Assembly (NCBI GenBank): GCA_037441725.1
Contig: JBBIRT010000031.1
Coordinates: forward strand, 1-26,603
From: JBBIRT01 sp037441725
GTDB lineage: Bacteria; Desulfobacterota; BSN033; UBA1163
Direction of reading: 5' to 3'
Length of the DNA stretch: 26,603 nucleotides
The notes below the pieces were generated by a model. That model saw nothing but the letters and a program-made list of their open reading frames with translations. It had not been told where the DNA came from and searched no databases. Both the position numbers and the translations under genes were made by a program. Shown here piece after piece: positions 1-8,116 of the stretch. The first letter of the stretch is position 1. Each line of letters starts with the position of its first letter.

Positions 1-265
1 GCTCATACATCCGCTTGACAATTGGGGCCAACTTTTTGGTGACGGTCCCTGCCACAATCATCATATCTGCCTGTCTGGGAGTAGGTCTAAAGGCCTCCGA
101 ACCAAAACGACCAATGTCCAAGACAATATGCGTAACCATCATCTCAAGGGCACAGCATGCTAAGCCAAATGTGACTGGCCAGATTGAGTACTTTCGTCCC
201 CAATTGACCACCTTATCGAGGTAGGGTAAAAGGGGTGTCTTTTCAAGATAGGTTTCTATTCCCAT
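1..265 (-). CDS. nuoB: NADH-quinone oxidoreductase subunit B (partial, 3' end outside window)
   Basis: NuoB carries the N2 [4Fe-4S] cluster, the last cluster before quinone in complex I. The visible first 88 residues read MGIETYLEK..., then FGLACCALEMM with the tandem cysteines of N2, then RPTPRQADMMIVAGTVTKK, the family signature. The ATG at 263-265 lies inside the end of nuoA and overlaps it by 10 nt (256-265), so translation is probably coupled. The gene runs off the left edge of the window. Family identity is seen directly from these motifs. The rest of the nuo operon is presumed to continue to the left. Confidence 0.95.
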   Translation of the reverse strand, partial: MGIETYLEKTPLLPYLDKVVNWGRKYSIWPVTFGLACCALEMMVTHIVLDIGRFGSEAFRPTPRQADMMIVAGTVTKKLAPIVKRMYE

Positions 266-612
266 TCCAAAGCTCCTTTTTTCCAGATGTAGAGATAGGC
301 AATGATTAAAATCCCAATAAAAACAGCCATGGTGGCAAAGGCAAAAACTTTTAACTCCTTAAAGATGACTGCCCAGGGGTAGAGAAAGACAATCTCAATA
401 TCAAAGAGAAGAAAAAGCATTGCAATAATGTAATATTTAATGGGGATTCTGCGGAAACTCGAACCAATCGTCGTCATCCCACATTCATAGGGTGCCTGCT
501 TAATGGCTGTGGGTTTTCTCTGGCCAAGGAGGGCAGAGGCGAGCACAATGATAATGGCAAAAACAGCAGAGAGAGCAATAAAAAAGAGGATCGCAAAATA
601 TTCAATTAACAT
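256..612 (-). CDS. nuoA: NADH-quinone oxidoreductase subunit A
   Basis: Small membrane subunit of the complex I proton-pumping arm. The product is 118 aa with three hydrophobic segments, and the family signature YECGM with the conserved acidic region RIPIKYYIIAMLFLLFDIE lies mid-protein, in the loop and second helix. I start it at the ATG at 610-612 because a GGGGGGAT Shine-Dalgarno sits directly upstream; an upstream TTG at 624 would place that Shine-Dalgarno inside the gene. It overlaps nuoB by 10 nt. It is the first gene of the nuo operon, since the fdhA stop lies 219 bp upstream across an AT-rich spacer with a candidate promoter. Confidence 0.95.
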   Translation of the reverse strand: MLIEYFAILFFIALSAVFAIIIVLASALLGQRKPTAIKQAPYECGMTTIGSSFRRIPIKYYIIAMLFLLFDIEIVFLYPWAVIFKELKVFAFATMAVFIGILIIAYLYIWKKGALEWE

Positions 613-660
613 GTATCCCCCCAAAAATTCTATTTGTGAAAATTTTCTTCTTCCCGCACA

Positions 661-689
661 AAATTACAAGAAACTTTCTCATTTGTCAA
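661..689 (-). promoter_or_regulatory. Candidate sigma-70-type promoter for the nuo operon
   Basis: Reading the minus strand, a perfect TTGACA (684-689) is followed by a 17-nt spacer and a weak -10, TAATTT (661-666). It lies about 50 bp upstream of the nuoA ATG in a spacer that is otherwise extremely AT-rich. The nonamer AAAGTTTCT (669-677) and the decamer ACTTGACAAA (682-691) recur in the promoter region of the hdr-fdh unit. The poor -10 keeps confidence moderate. Confidence 0.45.
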
Positions 690-831
690 GTAAAATTTTA
701 TGGATAAATTTCCTTTTTTGGAAATAATATAACTTATTGTTTTTTAAGAGATTATATTAAAAAAATATTAAATAAAAAAAGAAATTAGTGAAAAAATTAA
801 CATTTGATTTAAAAAAATTAATTATTTAATT

Positions 832-2910
832 TCATAGATGCGATTTTGTGGAAGAAGGGGTATTTTTCCTTAGTTGTTCCATCTTTTTAATCTTAATCGC
901 ACATACTTTAAACTCTGGAATCTTAGCAATAGGATCAAAAGTTGGATTGGTTAAGACATTAGCCCTACTCTCGAGAAAATGGAAAGGCATAAAGACGGTC
1001 TTTTTATTTGTTCTTTTAATAATCTTCACCCTGGTTGAAACAGACCCTCGTCGTGATGAAATTTGAACCCAATCTCCATCCACCACTCCGATCTCAAAAG
1101 CATCCTCAGGATTTATTTCGAGAAAACATTCGTTGATCTCCCTCTCGAGGGAAGGAGAGATCCTTGTCATCGTCCCTGTGTGGTAATGGACATGAATTCT
1201 TCCAGTGGTCAATTGGAAAGGAAACTCTTCATCAGGAAGTTCATCTGCGGGCTTATATTCAATGGCTCTGAATAGTCCTCTCCCTCTGGAGAACCGTTCT
1301 TGATGTAAAATTTTTGTTCCCGGATGTTCTTCATTAGGACATGGCCATTGTAATCCATCTCCTTGAAGCCGATTATAATTAACTCCCCCATAAGAAGGAG
1401 TTAGTCTTGCAATTTCATCCATGATGGCACGAGGGGATTCATAATCCATCGGGTATCCAAAACGGCTCGAGAGCTCTTGAATAATTTGCCAATCAGGTTT
1501 TGAATCTCCTGGAGGTTCAATCGCCTTCCTTACCATTTGAATCCTTCTCTCTGTATTTGTAAAAGTACCTTCTTTTTCCGCGAAGGATGCCCCAGGTAAG
1601 ATCACATGCGCAAGATCTGAGGTGGGGGTGGGAAAAATATCAATAACCATGAGAAAATCGAGGGCCTTTAATGCCTTTTCTACATGAAGACTATCTGCAT
1701 CGCTTACGACCGGGTTTTCCCCCAAAATAATCATTCCTTTAATTCTTCCATCAAGAATGGCTGGGAACATCTCGGTAGCTGTTAACCCGATCTTGTCTGA
1801 AAGGACCGCCTTCCAAGCCTTTTCAAATTTTTCTTTTATAGATGGATCTGTCACGTATTGATAACCTGAATAAACATTTGGGAGTCCTCCCATGTCACAG
1901 GCTCCCTGGACATTGTTCTGACCCCTTAAGGGATTGACGCCTGTCGATTCTTTACCGATATTTCCTGTAAGCATTGAAAGATTGGCAAGGGATTGAACAT
2001 TATCCACACCTGTCGTATGTTGTGTGATTCCCATGGTGTATAAAATGGTTGCCCGTTCAGCTTTAGCATAATATTCAGCTGCCCTTTCTAAATCGGGAAC
2101 GGGTACTCCAGTAATCGCTGATACCTTTTCGGGAGGATATTTTTCTATCACCGCTTTTAACTCTTCGAAATTTTCTGTTCGATTGTCAATAAAGGACTGA
2201 TCTTGCCATTGATTCTTGAGGATGAGGTTCATTAGACCGTTGATCAAGGCGACATCCGTTCCGAGTCTATGCTGAAGATGTAAATCACTTTGAAGAACAA
2301 TAGGAATCTTGCGTGGATCAGCGACCAATACTTTTGCCCCCTTCTTCTTTGCCTTAAAGACCCGAGTGGCAATCAGGGGGTGAGCGATTGAGGTGTTTGA
2401 ACCAAAGATGAAAATACAATCAGCATTTTCAATTTCTTCAATGGAGTTGGTCATCGCTCCACTGCCAAATGAAGCGGCCAGCCCGGCCACCGTGGAGGAG
2501 TGTCAGAGACGGGCACAGTGATCAATATTATTGGTTCCGAGCACTGCTCGGGTAAATTTTTGGAGAAGGTAATTCTCTTCATTTGTACACTTTGCTGAAG
2601 TTAAAACAGCAATGCTATTCGGTCCATACTTCTCTTTGATCTCCTTGAGTCGTCTTACCGAGAGGTCCAGAGCCTCTTTCCATGAGGCCTCCCTCAAATC
2701 ATCTCCCTTTCTCACTAATGGTTGGACCAAACGACTCGGATGATGGATAAATTCGTGAACCGTCCATCCCTTGATGCAGAGCTTTCCCTCATTTACAGGG
2801 CTTGTTTTCGATGGAAGGGTTCCAATGACCTTCCCATCCAACACCTCTAAAAGCAACCCACAACCGCATCCACAATAAGGACAGGTGGTTAAAACGGTTT
2901 TAAACTCCAT
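832..2910 (-). CDS. fdhA: Formate dehydrogenase catalytic subunit, selenoprotein (UGA at 2503-2505 read as Sec)
   Basis: Molybdenum/tungsten bis-MGD enzyme oxidising formate to CO2 (or the reverse). Read through the UGA the protein is 692 aa, close to E. coli FdhH at 715. The N-terminal [4Fe-4S] ligands are CPYCGCGC (residues 10-17) and LCIKG (C45). The active site reads DHCARL-U136-H137-SSTVAGLA, the same as the FdhH U140-H141 pair. R329 in NPLRGQNNVQG matches FdhH R333. MopB and molydopterin-binding domains follow, ending near PFHF. The frame is continuous on both sides of the UGA, and a SECIS-like hairpin follows it, so this is not a frameshift or two genes. It starts 4 nt after the fdhB-like stop, with GAGGTG upstream. 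There is no Tat signal or membrane anchor, so it is presumably cytoplasmic and bound to the Hdr complex. It is last in the operon. Confidence 0.95.
2473..2505 (-). promoter_or_regulatory. UGA(Sec) codon and bSECIS-like hairpin of fdhA
   Basis: The minus-strand UGA (2503-2505) is followed by 11 nt and then the stem GGUGGCC (2485-2491), loop GGGCU (2480-2484) and stem GGCCGCU (2473-2479). That is seven pairs, two of them G-U. Spacing and size resemble the E. coli fdhF SECIS, whose upper stem-loop also begins about 11 nt after UGA. Pairing is seen by eye; SelB binding is inferred. Confidence 0.7.
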
Positions 2911-2914
2911 GATC

Positions 2915-3709
2915 CTATTTCACCTCTATCACATTGAATGGAGACTTCTCTTCTAAATTGTAACCTGTCTTATAACCAAATTCCTCTGCTATAATTCCCG
3001 TAATCTTCTTATAAAGCGTCCTTAGAGGAATCTCGGCTGGACAGGCCTCTTCGCATAAGCCACAGTCAATACAGCGGCCTACCATATGGATGGCCCGGGA
3101 TAGATGGAAAGTTGGATTGGCAGGGGGAATCTCTCCTGTCTTCACGAATCGATCTTCTTCAAGAGAGCACTCCTTGCAAAAGCACATCGGGCAGACATTG
3201 CGGCAACCAAAACACTTAATACACCGGTCAAACTCTGTCTTCCAATATTGGAGCCGTTGATCAAGATCCATTGCCTCGATCCTTGCCACTCTCTGACTAT
3301 CCCCCTTTTCCCCCTGAGGGCCTTCGATTAAACTATCTGGAAATGGTTTTTCACATTCACAAGCCCTGGCCAGTTCCTCAGGACAACCAATTCCAATGAG
3401 AACGATCTTTTCTTCTTTTAACTGATTCCACTTAAAAAGTTCACGAAGCCCTCTCTCATCACATCCCCTCACCAGAATGGCAAACCTATCCTCGGGATAG
3501 GCCATAGCTAACTGAATTAAGATTTGATTAAGTGGATAGCGCGCCCCTCCCACCTTTTTCCAATCCCCAATAGAAAGAAATTCTAACTCGTTGGGATCAC
3601 AGAAAAGGTGAGGCATGATATGGCCGTTCTCTTCTCTTAATCCCAAAAAGCCCTTGATCTTGTCCTCCTTAAGTAACTCTGAAACCTTTTCTTTGATCTT
3701 TTCATTCAT
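2915..3709 (-). CDS. FdhB-like iron-sulfur subunit linking formate dehydrogenase to Hdr/MvhD
   Basis: Protein of 264 aa. The N-terminal part carries an LVRGCDERGLREL segment (residues 79-91) and a VLIGIGC segment, typical of the FrhB/FdhB-related family. The C-terminal part has two ferredoxin-like motifs: C163xxC166xxC169xxxC173, with extra cysteines at 176, 178 and 181, and C213xxC216xxC219xxxC223P. At 264 aa it is much shorter than F420- or NAD-dependent beta subunits, and I see no nucleotide-binding Rossmann motif. It therefore looks like a pure electron conduit between FdhA and MvhD/HdrA. The start is 6 nt after the mvhD stop, with the Shine-Dalgarno AAGGAGG inside the mvhD tail. fdhA follows after 4 nt. 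The exact name is uncertain; the role is inferred from position. Confidence 0.8.
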   Translation of the reverse strand: MNEKIKEKVSELLKEDKIKGFLGLREENGHIMPHLFCDPNELEFLSIGDWKKVGGARYPLNQILIQLAMAYPEDRFAILVRGCDERGLRELFKWNQLKEEKIVLIGIGCPEELARACECEKPFPDSLIEGPQGEKGDSQRVARIEAMDLDQRLQYWKTEFDRCIKCFGCRNVCPMCFCKECSLEEDRFVKTGEIPPANPTFHLSRAIHMVGRCIDCGLCEEACPAEIPLRTLYKKITGIIAEEFGYKTGYNLEEKSPFNVIEVK

Positions 3710-3715
3710 CAGCTT

Positions 3716-4141
3716 TTAAGCGGCCTCCTTCACTTTTAAAGGATTGGGCCCTAACTTTTTGATCTCTTCTGCAAAATCTGTGATCTCATGGACGAATTCA
3801 GCTGCCTCCGCAGAGGAAACCCATTTCATTCGCAAACGTTCCGGATGAATGCCCGAGAATTCAAGTAATCTTTGAACCACAGTCAATCTTTTTTTGGCCA
3901 TCACATTACCAGACTGGTAATGGCATTCCCCAAGTCGTCAGCCAGCCACAAAGACACCATCTGCTCCTTCCTGCAAGGCTTTCAGGATATAATGGGGTGA
4001 GATCGTACCCGTGCACATGACTCGGATGACACGGATGGATACGGGATATTGCATTCGACTGACCCCAGCCAGGTCAGCAGCCGCATAGGCTCACCAAGTA
4101 CATAGGAAGGCAATGATCTTCGGTCTGAACTCTTCTGCCAT
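3716..4141 (-). CDS. mvhD: MvhD/HdrA-associated [2Fe-2S] subunit with two selenocysteines
   Basis: MvhD-type proteins pass electrons from a hydrogenase or formate dehydrogenase to the HdrA flavin through a [2Fe-2S] cluster. The gene is 142 codons (141 aa, normal for the family) when two in-frame UGAs are read as Sec: U17 (4091-4093) in FLCTW-U-AYAAADLAG, and U68 (3938-3940) in GVFVAG-U-RLGECHYQSGN. Family members normally have Cys at both sites (FxCxWCxY and GCHPGDCHY). The remaining conserved residues are present: C14, RVMCTG (C43), C73-HY and the final LGP. The frame is continuous over both UGAs, and each is followed by a hairpin. The ATG has the Shine-Dalgarno AAGGAG and starts 47 nt after the hdrA stop. 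The two halves would otherwise appear as meaningless short ORFs. Confidence 0.92.
3904..3940 (-). promoter_or_regulatory. Second UGA(Sec) of mvhD with SECIS-like hairpin
   Basis: UGA at 3938-3940 is followed by a 15-nt spacer and then a perfect inverted repeat: CAUUACC (3916-3922), loop AGUCU (3911-3915), GGUAAUG (3904-3910). The repeat is also symmetric within the loop, nine complementary positions around one base. The loop AGUCU resembles the AGGUCU apical loop of E. coli fdhF. Confidence 0.7.
4059..4093 (-). promoter_or_regulatory. First UGA(Sec) of mvhD with SECIS-like hairpin
   Basis: UGA at 4091-4093 is followed by a 13-nt spacer, then the perfect 6-bp stem CUGACC (4072-4077) / GGUCAG (4059-4064) closing a 7-nt loop UGGCUGG (4065-4071). 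It extends by one G-U pair. Spacing fits bacterial SECIS elements. Function is inferred from position and from the protein alignment. Confidence 0.65.
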
Positions 4142-4188
4142 CAAAAACTCCTTTTTTCGCTATGCGTAAAGTGCTTAATCTTTTTTGT

Positions 4189-7100
4189 TTAGGCGGCCAT
4201 GGCCTTCTCAATCTGAACATAGATCTGTTTACCTGTGAAACGCTTAAGTTGTGCGCTTGCCGAAGGACAAGTTGCAGCGCAGGCACCACAGCCTTTACAA
4301 ATCACTTCGTTGATCTCACAAATTTTTTTGTCTTCAACATATCGAATGGCCTCATAAGGGCAAACTTTTAAACATCCTTGACATCCAACACAGGTCTCAG
4401 GATTGATCGTAGCCACAATGGCATTGCCAAACATCTCCTTCTGTGAAAGGAGGGTGACTGCACGAGCCGAAGCACCAAGACCTTGGGTAATCGATTCGTC
4501 AATCGGTTTAGGGGAATGGGCCAATCCACAGATAAAGACCCCATCCGTCGCGAAATCGATCGGCCGGAGTTTCACATGGGCCTCCACAAAGAATCCATCC
4601 ATATTCACCGGAACCTTAAACATTTTGGCCATAGCATTCTCTTGTGGCATAATCATGGCGGTTGCCAGAACAAGCAGATCAGGAAAAATCTCCATCTCCC
4701 GACCAAGGACGTAGGATGTAAACCGCACCTGAAGATTTTCCCCTTCTCGAGTAACTTTGATCTCCTTTTGATCATCATAACGAATAAAGAGGATCCCTTT
4801 TTCTCTTGCCTCCCGATAGAGGTCTTCTCGCAATCCATAGGTGCGTATATCCCGATAGATAATAAAGACATCCATCTCCGGATGGACCTCCTTTAAAGAG
4901 ATCGCATTTCGCACCGAATGGGTGCAACAGACCTTTGAACAGTAAGGTCGCTCTTTGATTCGGGATCCCACGCATTGGAGAAAAACTGCATTCCGTAACT
5001 TTTTAAGTGTCGGATCTTTTTGGATCAATCGCTGATCTAATTCTAAACTGGTGAGGACTCTTGGGTCTTTGCCATAAAGGTGGAGATCAGGTTTTAATTC
5101 TGAGGCTCCTGTAGCGATGATCGCAATCCCGTGCTCTAAGGTCTTTAACTCTCCGTTGGTTTGAAGGATGGATCTAAAATTCCCAACAAACCCTTCCACT
5201 CCTTTCAACTCTGACTTTAAATAGACTTCGATCTTTGGATTGGATTGGATCTCATCAATTAATTTCTTTAAGTACGGCTGAACCTCCTCACCTTTCCAAG
5301 TCTGATAAAGATTTCGAGCTTGACCCCCCAAGACCTCTTCTTTCTCAATTAGATAGGTGAAGTAGCCCTGCTCAGCCAGATTCTTTGCAGCCACCATGCC
5401 CGAGACCCCGCCTCCAATCACAAGGGCTTTCGGATTAATCTTAATTAAGGGTTCAACCATGGGTTCAAAGAAGGAGACCTTAGCCACACCCATTCGGACC
5501 AGATCTTTGGCCTTCTCTGTGGCCTCCCCCTTTTCAGCTCCATGAACCCACGAACATTGATTGCGAATATTGGCCATCTCAAAGAGATATTTATTAATGC
5601 CCGCGTTGACCACAGTCTCCTGAAATAAAGGTTCATGGGTCAAAGGACTACATGCGGCGACCACCACACGGTTGAGCCTCTGCTCTTTGATGATTTGTGT
5701 CATCTTCTCCTGAGTATCCTGAGCGCAACTGAAAAGGTTCTCTGCCGCATAGACGACCCCCGGAAGGGTCTTTGCATACTCAACAACAGCAGGGACATCG
5801 ATGACCCCTGCGATATTTGTTCCACATCGACAAACAAAGACCCCTATTCTTGGAGGCTCCCCATGGATGTCGATTTCCTCAGGGATGGTCTTACTTCTGG
5901 TTAGTGACCAACGGACTTCAGCCAAGAGACTCTCAGCCATGGCCGCAGAGGCACTAGATTCCATGACTGAAGTAGGAATATCCTTAGGCCCTTGGAAGGC
6001 ACCGCAGACAAAGATCCCATCTCTGGAAGCATGAACGGGTAAAAAACTACTGGTTGAAATAAAATGATGAGGGTCAAGTTTAAGGCCTAAACGTTTTGCA
6101 AGCTCATTTGCCTCCTGCGAAACACTGAGGCCCACAGATAAAACAACCATATCAAAGTTTTCTTCAATCCTTTTTCCATGCTCATCAGTATAGCGGATTA
6201 AAAGGTCTCCTGTTTCACGAACAGGGTGGATATCAGTGATTCGGGATTTTATAAATCGAACTCCTGCTACCTCTTGAGCGCGATTATAATACCGCTCAAA
6301 ATCCTTCCCGTAGGTTCTCATATCGATGAAGAAAATGGCCGTATCTAAAGGCTCCTTGGAATGTTCTTTGGCCACGAGAGCTTCTTTAACTGCATAGGTG
6401 CAACAGACTGCTGAACAATAGGGTCTCGCCCCCTCATGGACATCCCTTGACCCCACACATTGAATCCAAGCGATCTTCCTTGGTTCCTTTTTATCAGAGG
6501 CCCTAACGAGATGTCCTCCCAATGGACCAGAAGCAGAAAGCATCCTTTCAAATTCAAGGCTGGTAACCATATTCGGTAATCGTTTAAATCCATAGACATT
6601 ATAGGCCTCTGGGTTAAAGACCTCACATCCAGGAGCAATGATGATGGCTCCAACCTGAAGGGTCAACTCTTTCTCATGATCTTCAAAATTGATAGCCTTG
6701 GCAGGGCAGAGCTTCTCACAGGCTTTACACTTTCCCCTTGTAAGGAAGATACATTGGGTAGGATCAATGGCATATTTGAGAGGGACCGCTTGAGCGTATT
6801 TCACATAGATCGATTTTCGTTTGGCCAAACCTGCATCATATTCATTGTCAACCTTACTGGGGCACTTCTCTGCACAAAGGCCACAGGCAATACACTTTGA
6901 CATATCCACATAACGGGGATACTGGGTGACCTTGACCTCAAAATTTCCAACCTCTCCAGAGATGCTTTTCACCTCTGATAAGGTAAGAAGTTCAATATTG
7001 AGATGCCGGCCGACCTCGACCAGTTTGGGTGAGAGAATTCACATGGAACAGTCATTGGTAGGGAAGGTTTTATCCAGTTGGGCCATCACCCCACCAATGG

Positions 7101-7218
7101 AGGAGGATCGTTCTATGAGATAGACAAAATAACCGGAATTAGCCAGGTCTAACGATGCCTGGATTCCAGCAATCCCTCCACCCACAACCATGACTGCACC
7201 GATTCTATTTTGATTCAT
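4189..7218 (-). CDS. hdrA: HdrA-type flavoprotein, long double-FAD form, selenoprotein (UGA at 7039-7041)
   Basis: HdrA holds FAD and iron-sulfur clusters and is the electron-bifurcating core of Hdr complexes. Read through the UGA it is 1009 aa, well above the roughly 650 aa of methanogen HdrA. Order: FAD fold VVGGGIAG (11-18); the HdrA signature QLDKTFPTNDCSM-U60-ILSPKLVEVGRH, with Sec where others have Cys; ferredoxin motif CIACGLCAEKCP (about 108); CKACEKLCP (about 165); a central domain beginning VFVCRCGTNIAG; a second FAD fold VIGGGVSG (about 597); and C-terminal ferredoxins CVGCQGCLKVCP and CKGCGACAATCP. The ATG at 7216-7218 is 7 nt after the hdrB stop, with AGAGG upstream; a GTG-type restart further in would lose the first FAD site. 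It is followed by mvhD, its natural electron donor. Confidence 0.93.
7006..7041 (-). promoter_or_regulatory. UGA(Sec) codon of hdrA with SECIS-like hairpin
   Basis: UGA at 7039-7041, then 15 nt, then stem CUGGUC (7018-7023), loop GAGGUC (7012-7017) and stem GGCCGG (7006-7011). There are six pairs, two of them G-U. The loop contains AGGUC, matching the apical loop of the E. coli fdhF SECIS. The stem is short and folding was judged by eye. Confidence 0.6.
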
Positions 7219-7225
7219 CTTTTTC

Positions 7226-8116
7226 TTAAACCTCTGTTCCGATATCAAATAATGCGTTTTCGATTCCGCTGATCGGAATCTCATTCATCTCCAGTCCAAG
7301 AATCTTTTTATCAATCCCCAGGCTCAACCCAAGAAGCTGGGGATAGAGAATCGATGGAAGGAGATGGGTACCATTCCTTTGTGAGGAGGCCATCTTCTGG
7401 ACCTTATCGAATTGGATTTGGCAATATGGACAAGCTGTACAAACATAGTCAGCCCCTGACTCCTTCCCGTTCTTTAATTTTTTTAATGTCAAATCCATGG
7501 ACAGCCCATCATTGATTCCCCAGAGAGGGGCCCCACAACATTCGAGTTTCATTGACCAATCAATACTTTCGGCCCCAGTGACCGCAACTAGTTGATCAAA
7601 TAAACTGGGAACGATGGGGTCATCAAAATTAACTACCTTGCTTGGTCTCAACACATGGCATCCATAATGGGTAGCCACTCGAAGGTCACGATATTTTTTA
7701 ACCATTTTCTCTTTGATCTTATCTAAACCGATATCCCGATCAAGGGCAGAGAGGAGATGTTTGATCTGGGGCTCTCCCTTATATTTAAGCCCTTCCTTCT
7801 CAAGGATTTTATTTACTCCCTCCCTTAAGGAAGGGGACTCCTTCAGAAGATAATCGGCCTTTTTTAGTGAGCCATAACAACATTTACACAGAGTCAAAAT
7901 ATTAAGGTTTCTCTTCTCAGCCAGAGCAAGATTTCTTGCTGAAGAGAGAAGAAAGATTTTGAATTCGATATTCCTCAGAGGATATCCACAGCAATTGAAA
8001 TCTCGGATATCAATCAATCTCACCCCCAGTTGGCTCAAAACTGCTCTGGCAGAGGATTCATACTGGTTTAATCGAGCCGAAATCTGACAACCAATAAAAA
8101 GTGCAAATTCCATCAT
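7226..8116 (-). CDS. hdrB: Heterodisulfide reductase subunit B-like, two CCG domains
   Basis: HdrB carries the two non-cubane clusters at which disulfide, or another two-electron acceptor, is reduced. This protein is 296 aa with both cysteine-rich CCG domains intact. Domain 1: C10, C42-C43 (FNCCGYP), C77/C80 (CKCC). Domain 2: C153, C193-C194 (LECCGAP), C226/C229/C232 (CTACPYC). The start overlaps the preceding stop as ATGA (8113-8116). A second ATG one codon later has better spacing from AAAGG, so the true start is one of the two. Sitting between the membrane HdrC fusion and hdrA suggests a complete HdrABC. The natural acceptor is unknown, since this organism need not use CoM-S-S-CoB. Confidence 0.93.
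   Translation of the reverse strand: MMEFALFIGCQISARLNQYESSARAVLSQLGVRLIDIRDFNCCGYPLRNIEFKIFLLSSARNLALAEKRNLNILTLCKCCYGSLKKADYLLKESPSLREGVNKILEKEGLKYKGEPQIKHLLSALDRDIGLDKIKEKMVKKYRDLRVATHYGCHVLRPSKVVNFDDPIVPSLFDQLVAVTGAESIDWSMKLECCGAPLWGINDGLSMDLTLKKLKNGKESGADYVCTACPYCQIQFDKVQKMASSQRNGTHLLPSILYPQLLGLSLGIDKKILGLEMNEIPISGIENALFDIGTEV

Noticed and set aside
708..725. Hairpin ATTTCC-TTTTTT-GGAAAT as fdhA terminator
   Set aside because: Six AT-rich pairs with no T-run after the stem on the minus strand; likely chance in a very AT-rich spacer.
3716..3904. Separate small hypothetical gene
   Set aside because: It is the C-terminal third of mvhD after the second Sec codon; the MAKKRLTVVQRLL part continues GECHYQSGNV in frame.
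4074..4289. A 71-codon ORF crossing the hdrA-mvhD junction
   Set aside because: It lies in a different frame, overlaps the hdrA end and the true mvhD start, and resembles no family.
2503..7041. The in-frame UGAs as sequencing errors or pseudogene stops
   Set aside because: All four fall exactly at conserved cysteine/Sec sites, the frames stay intact on both sides, no other stops occur, and hairpins follow each.
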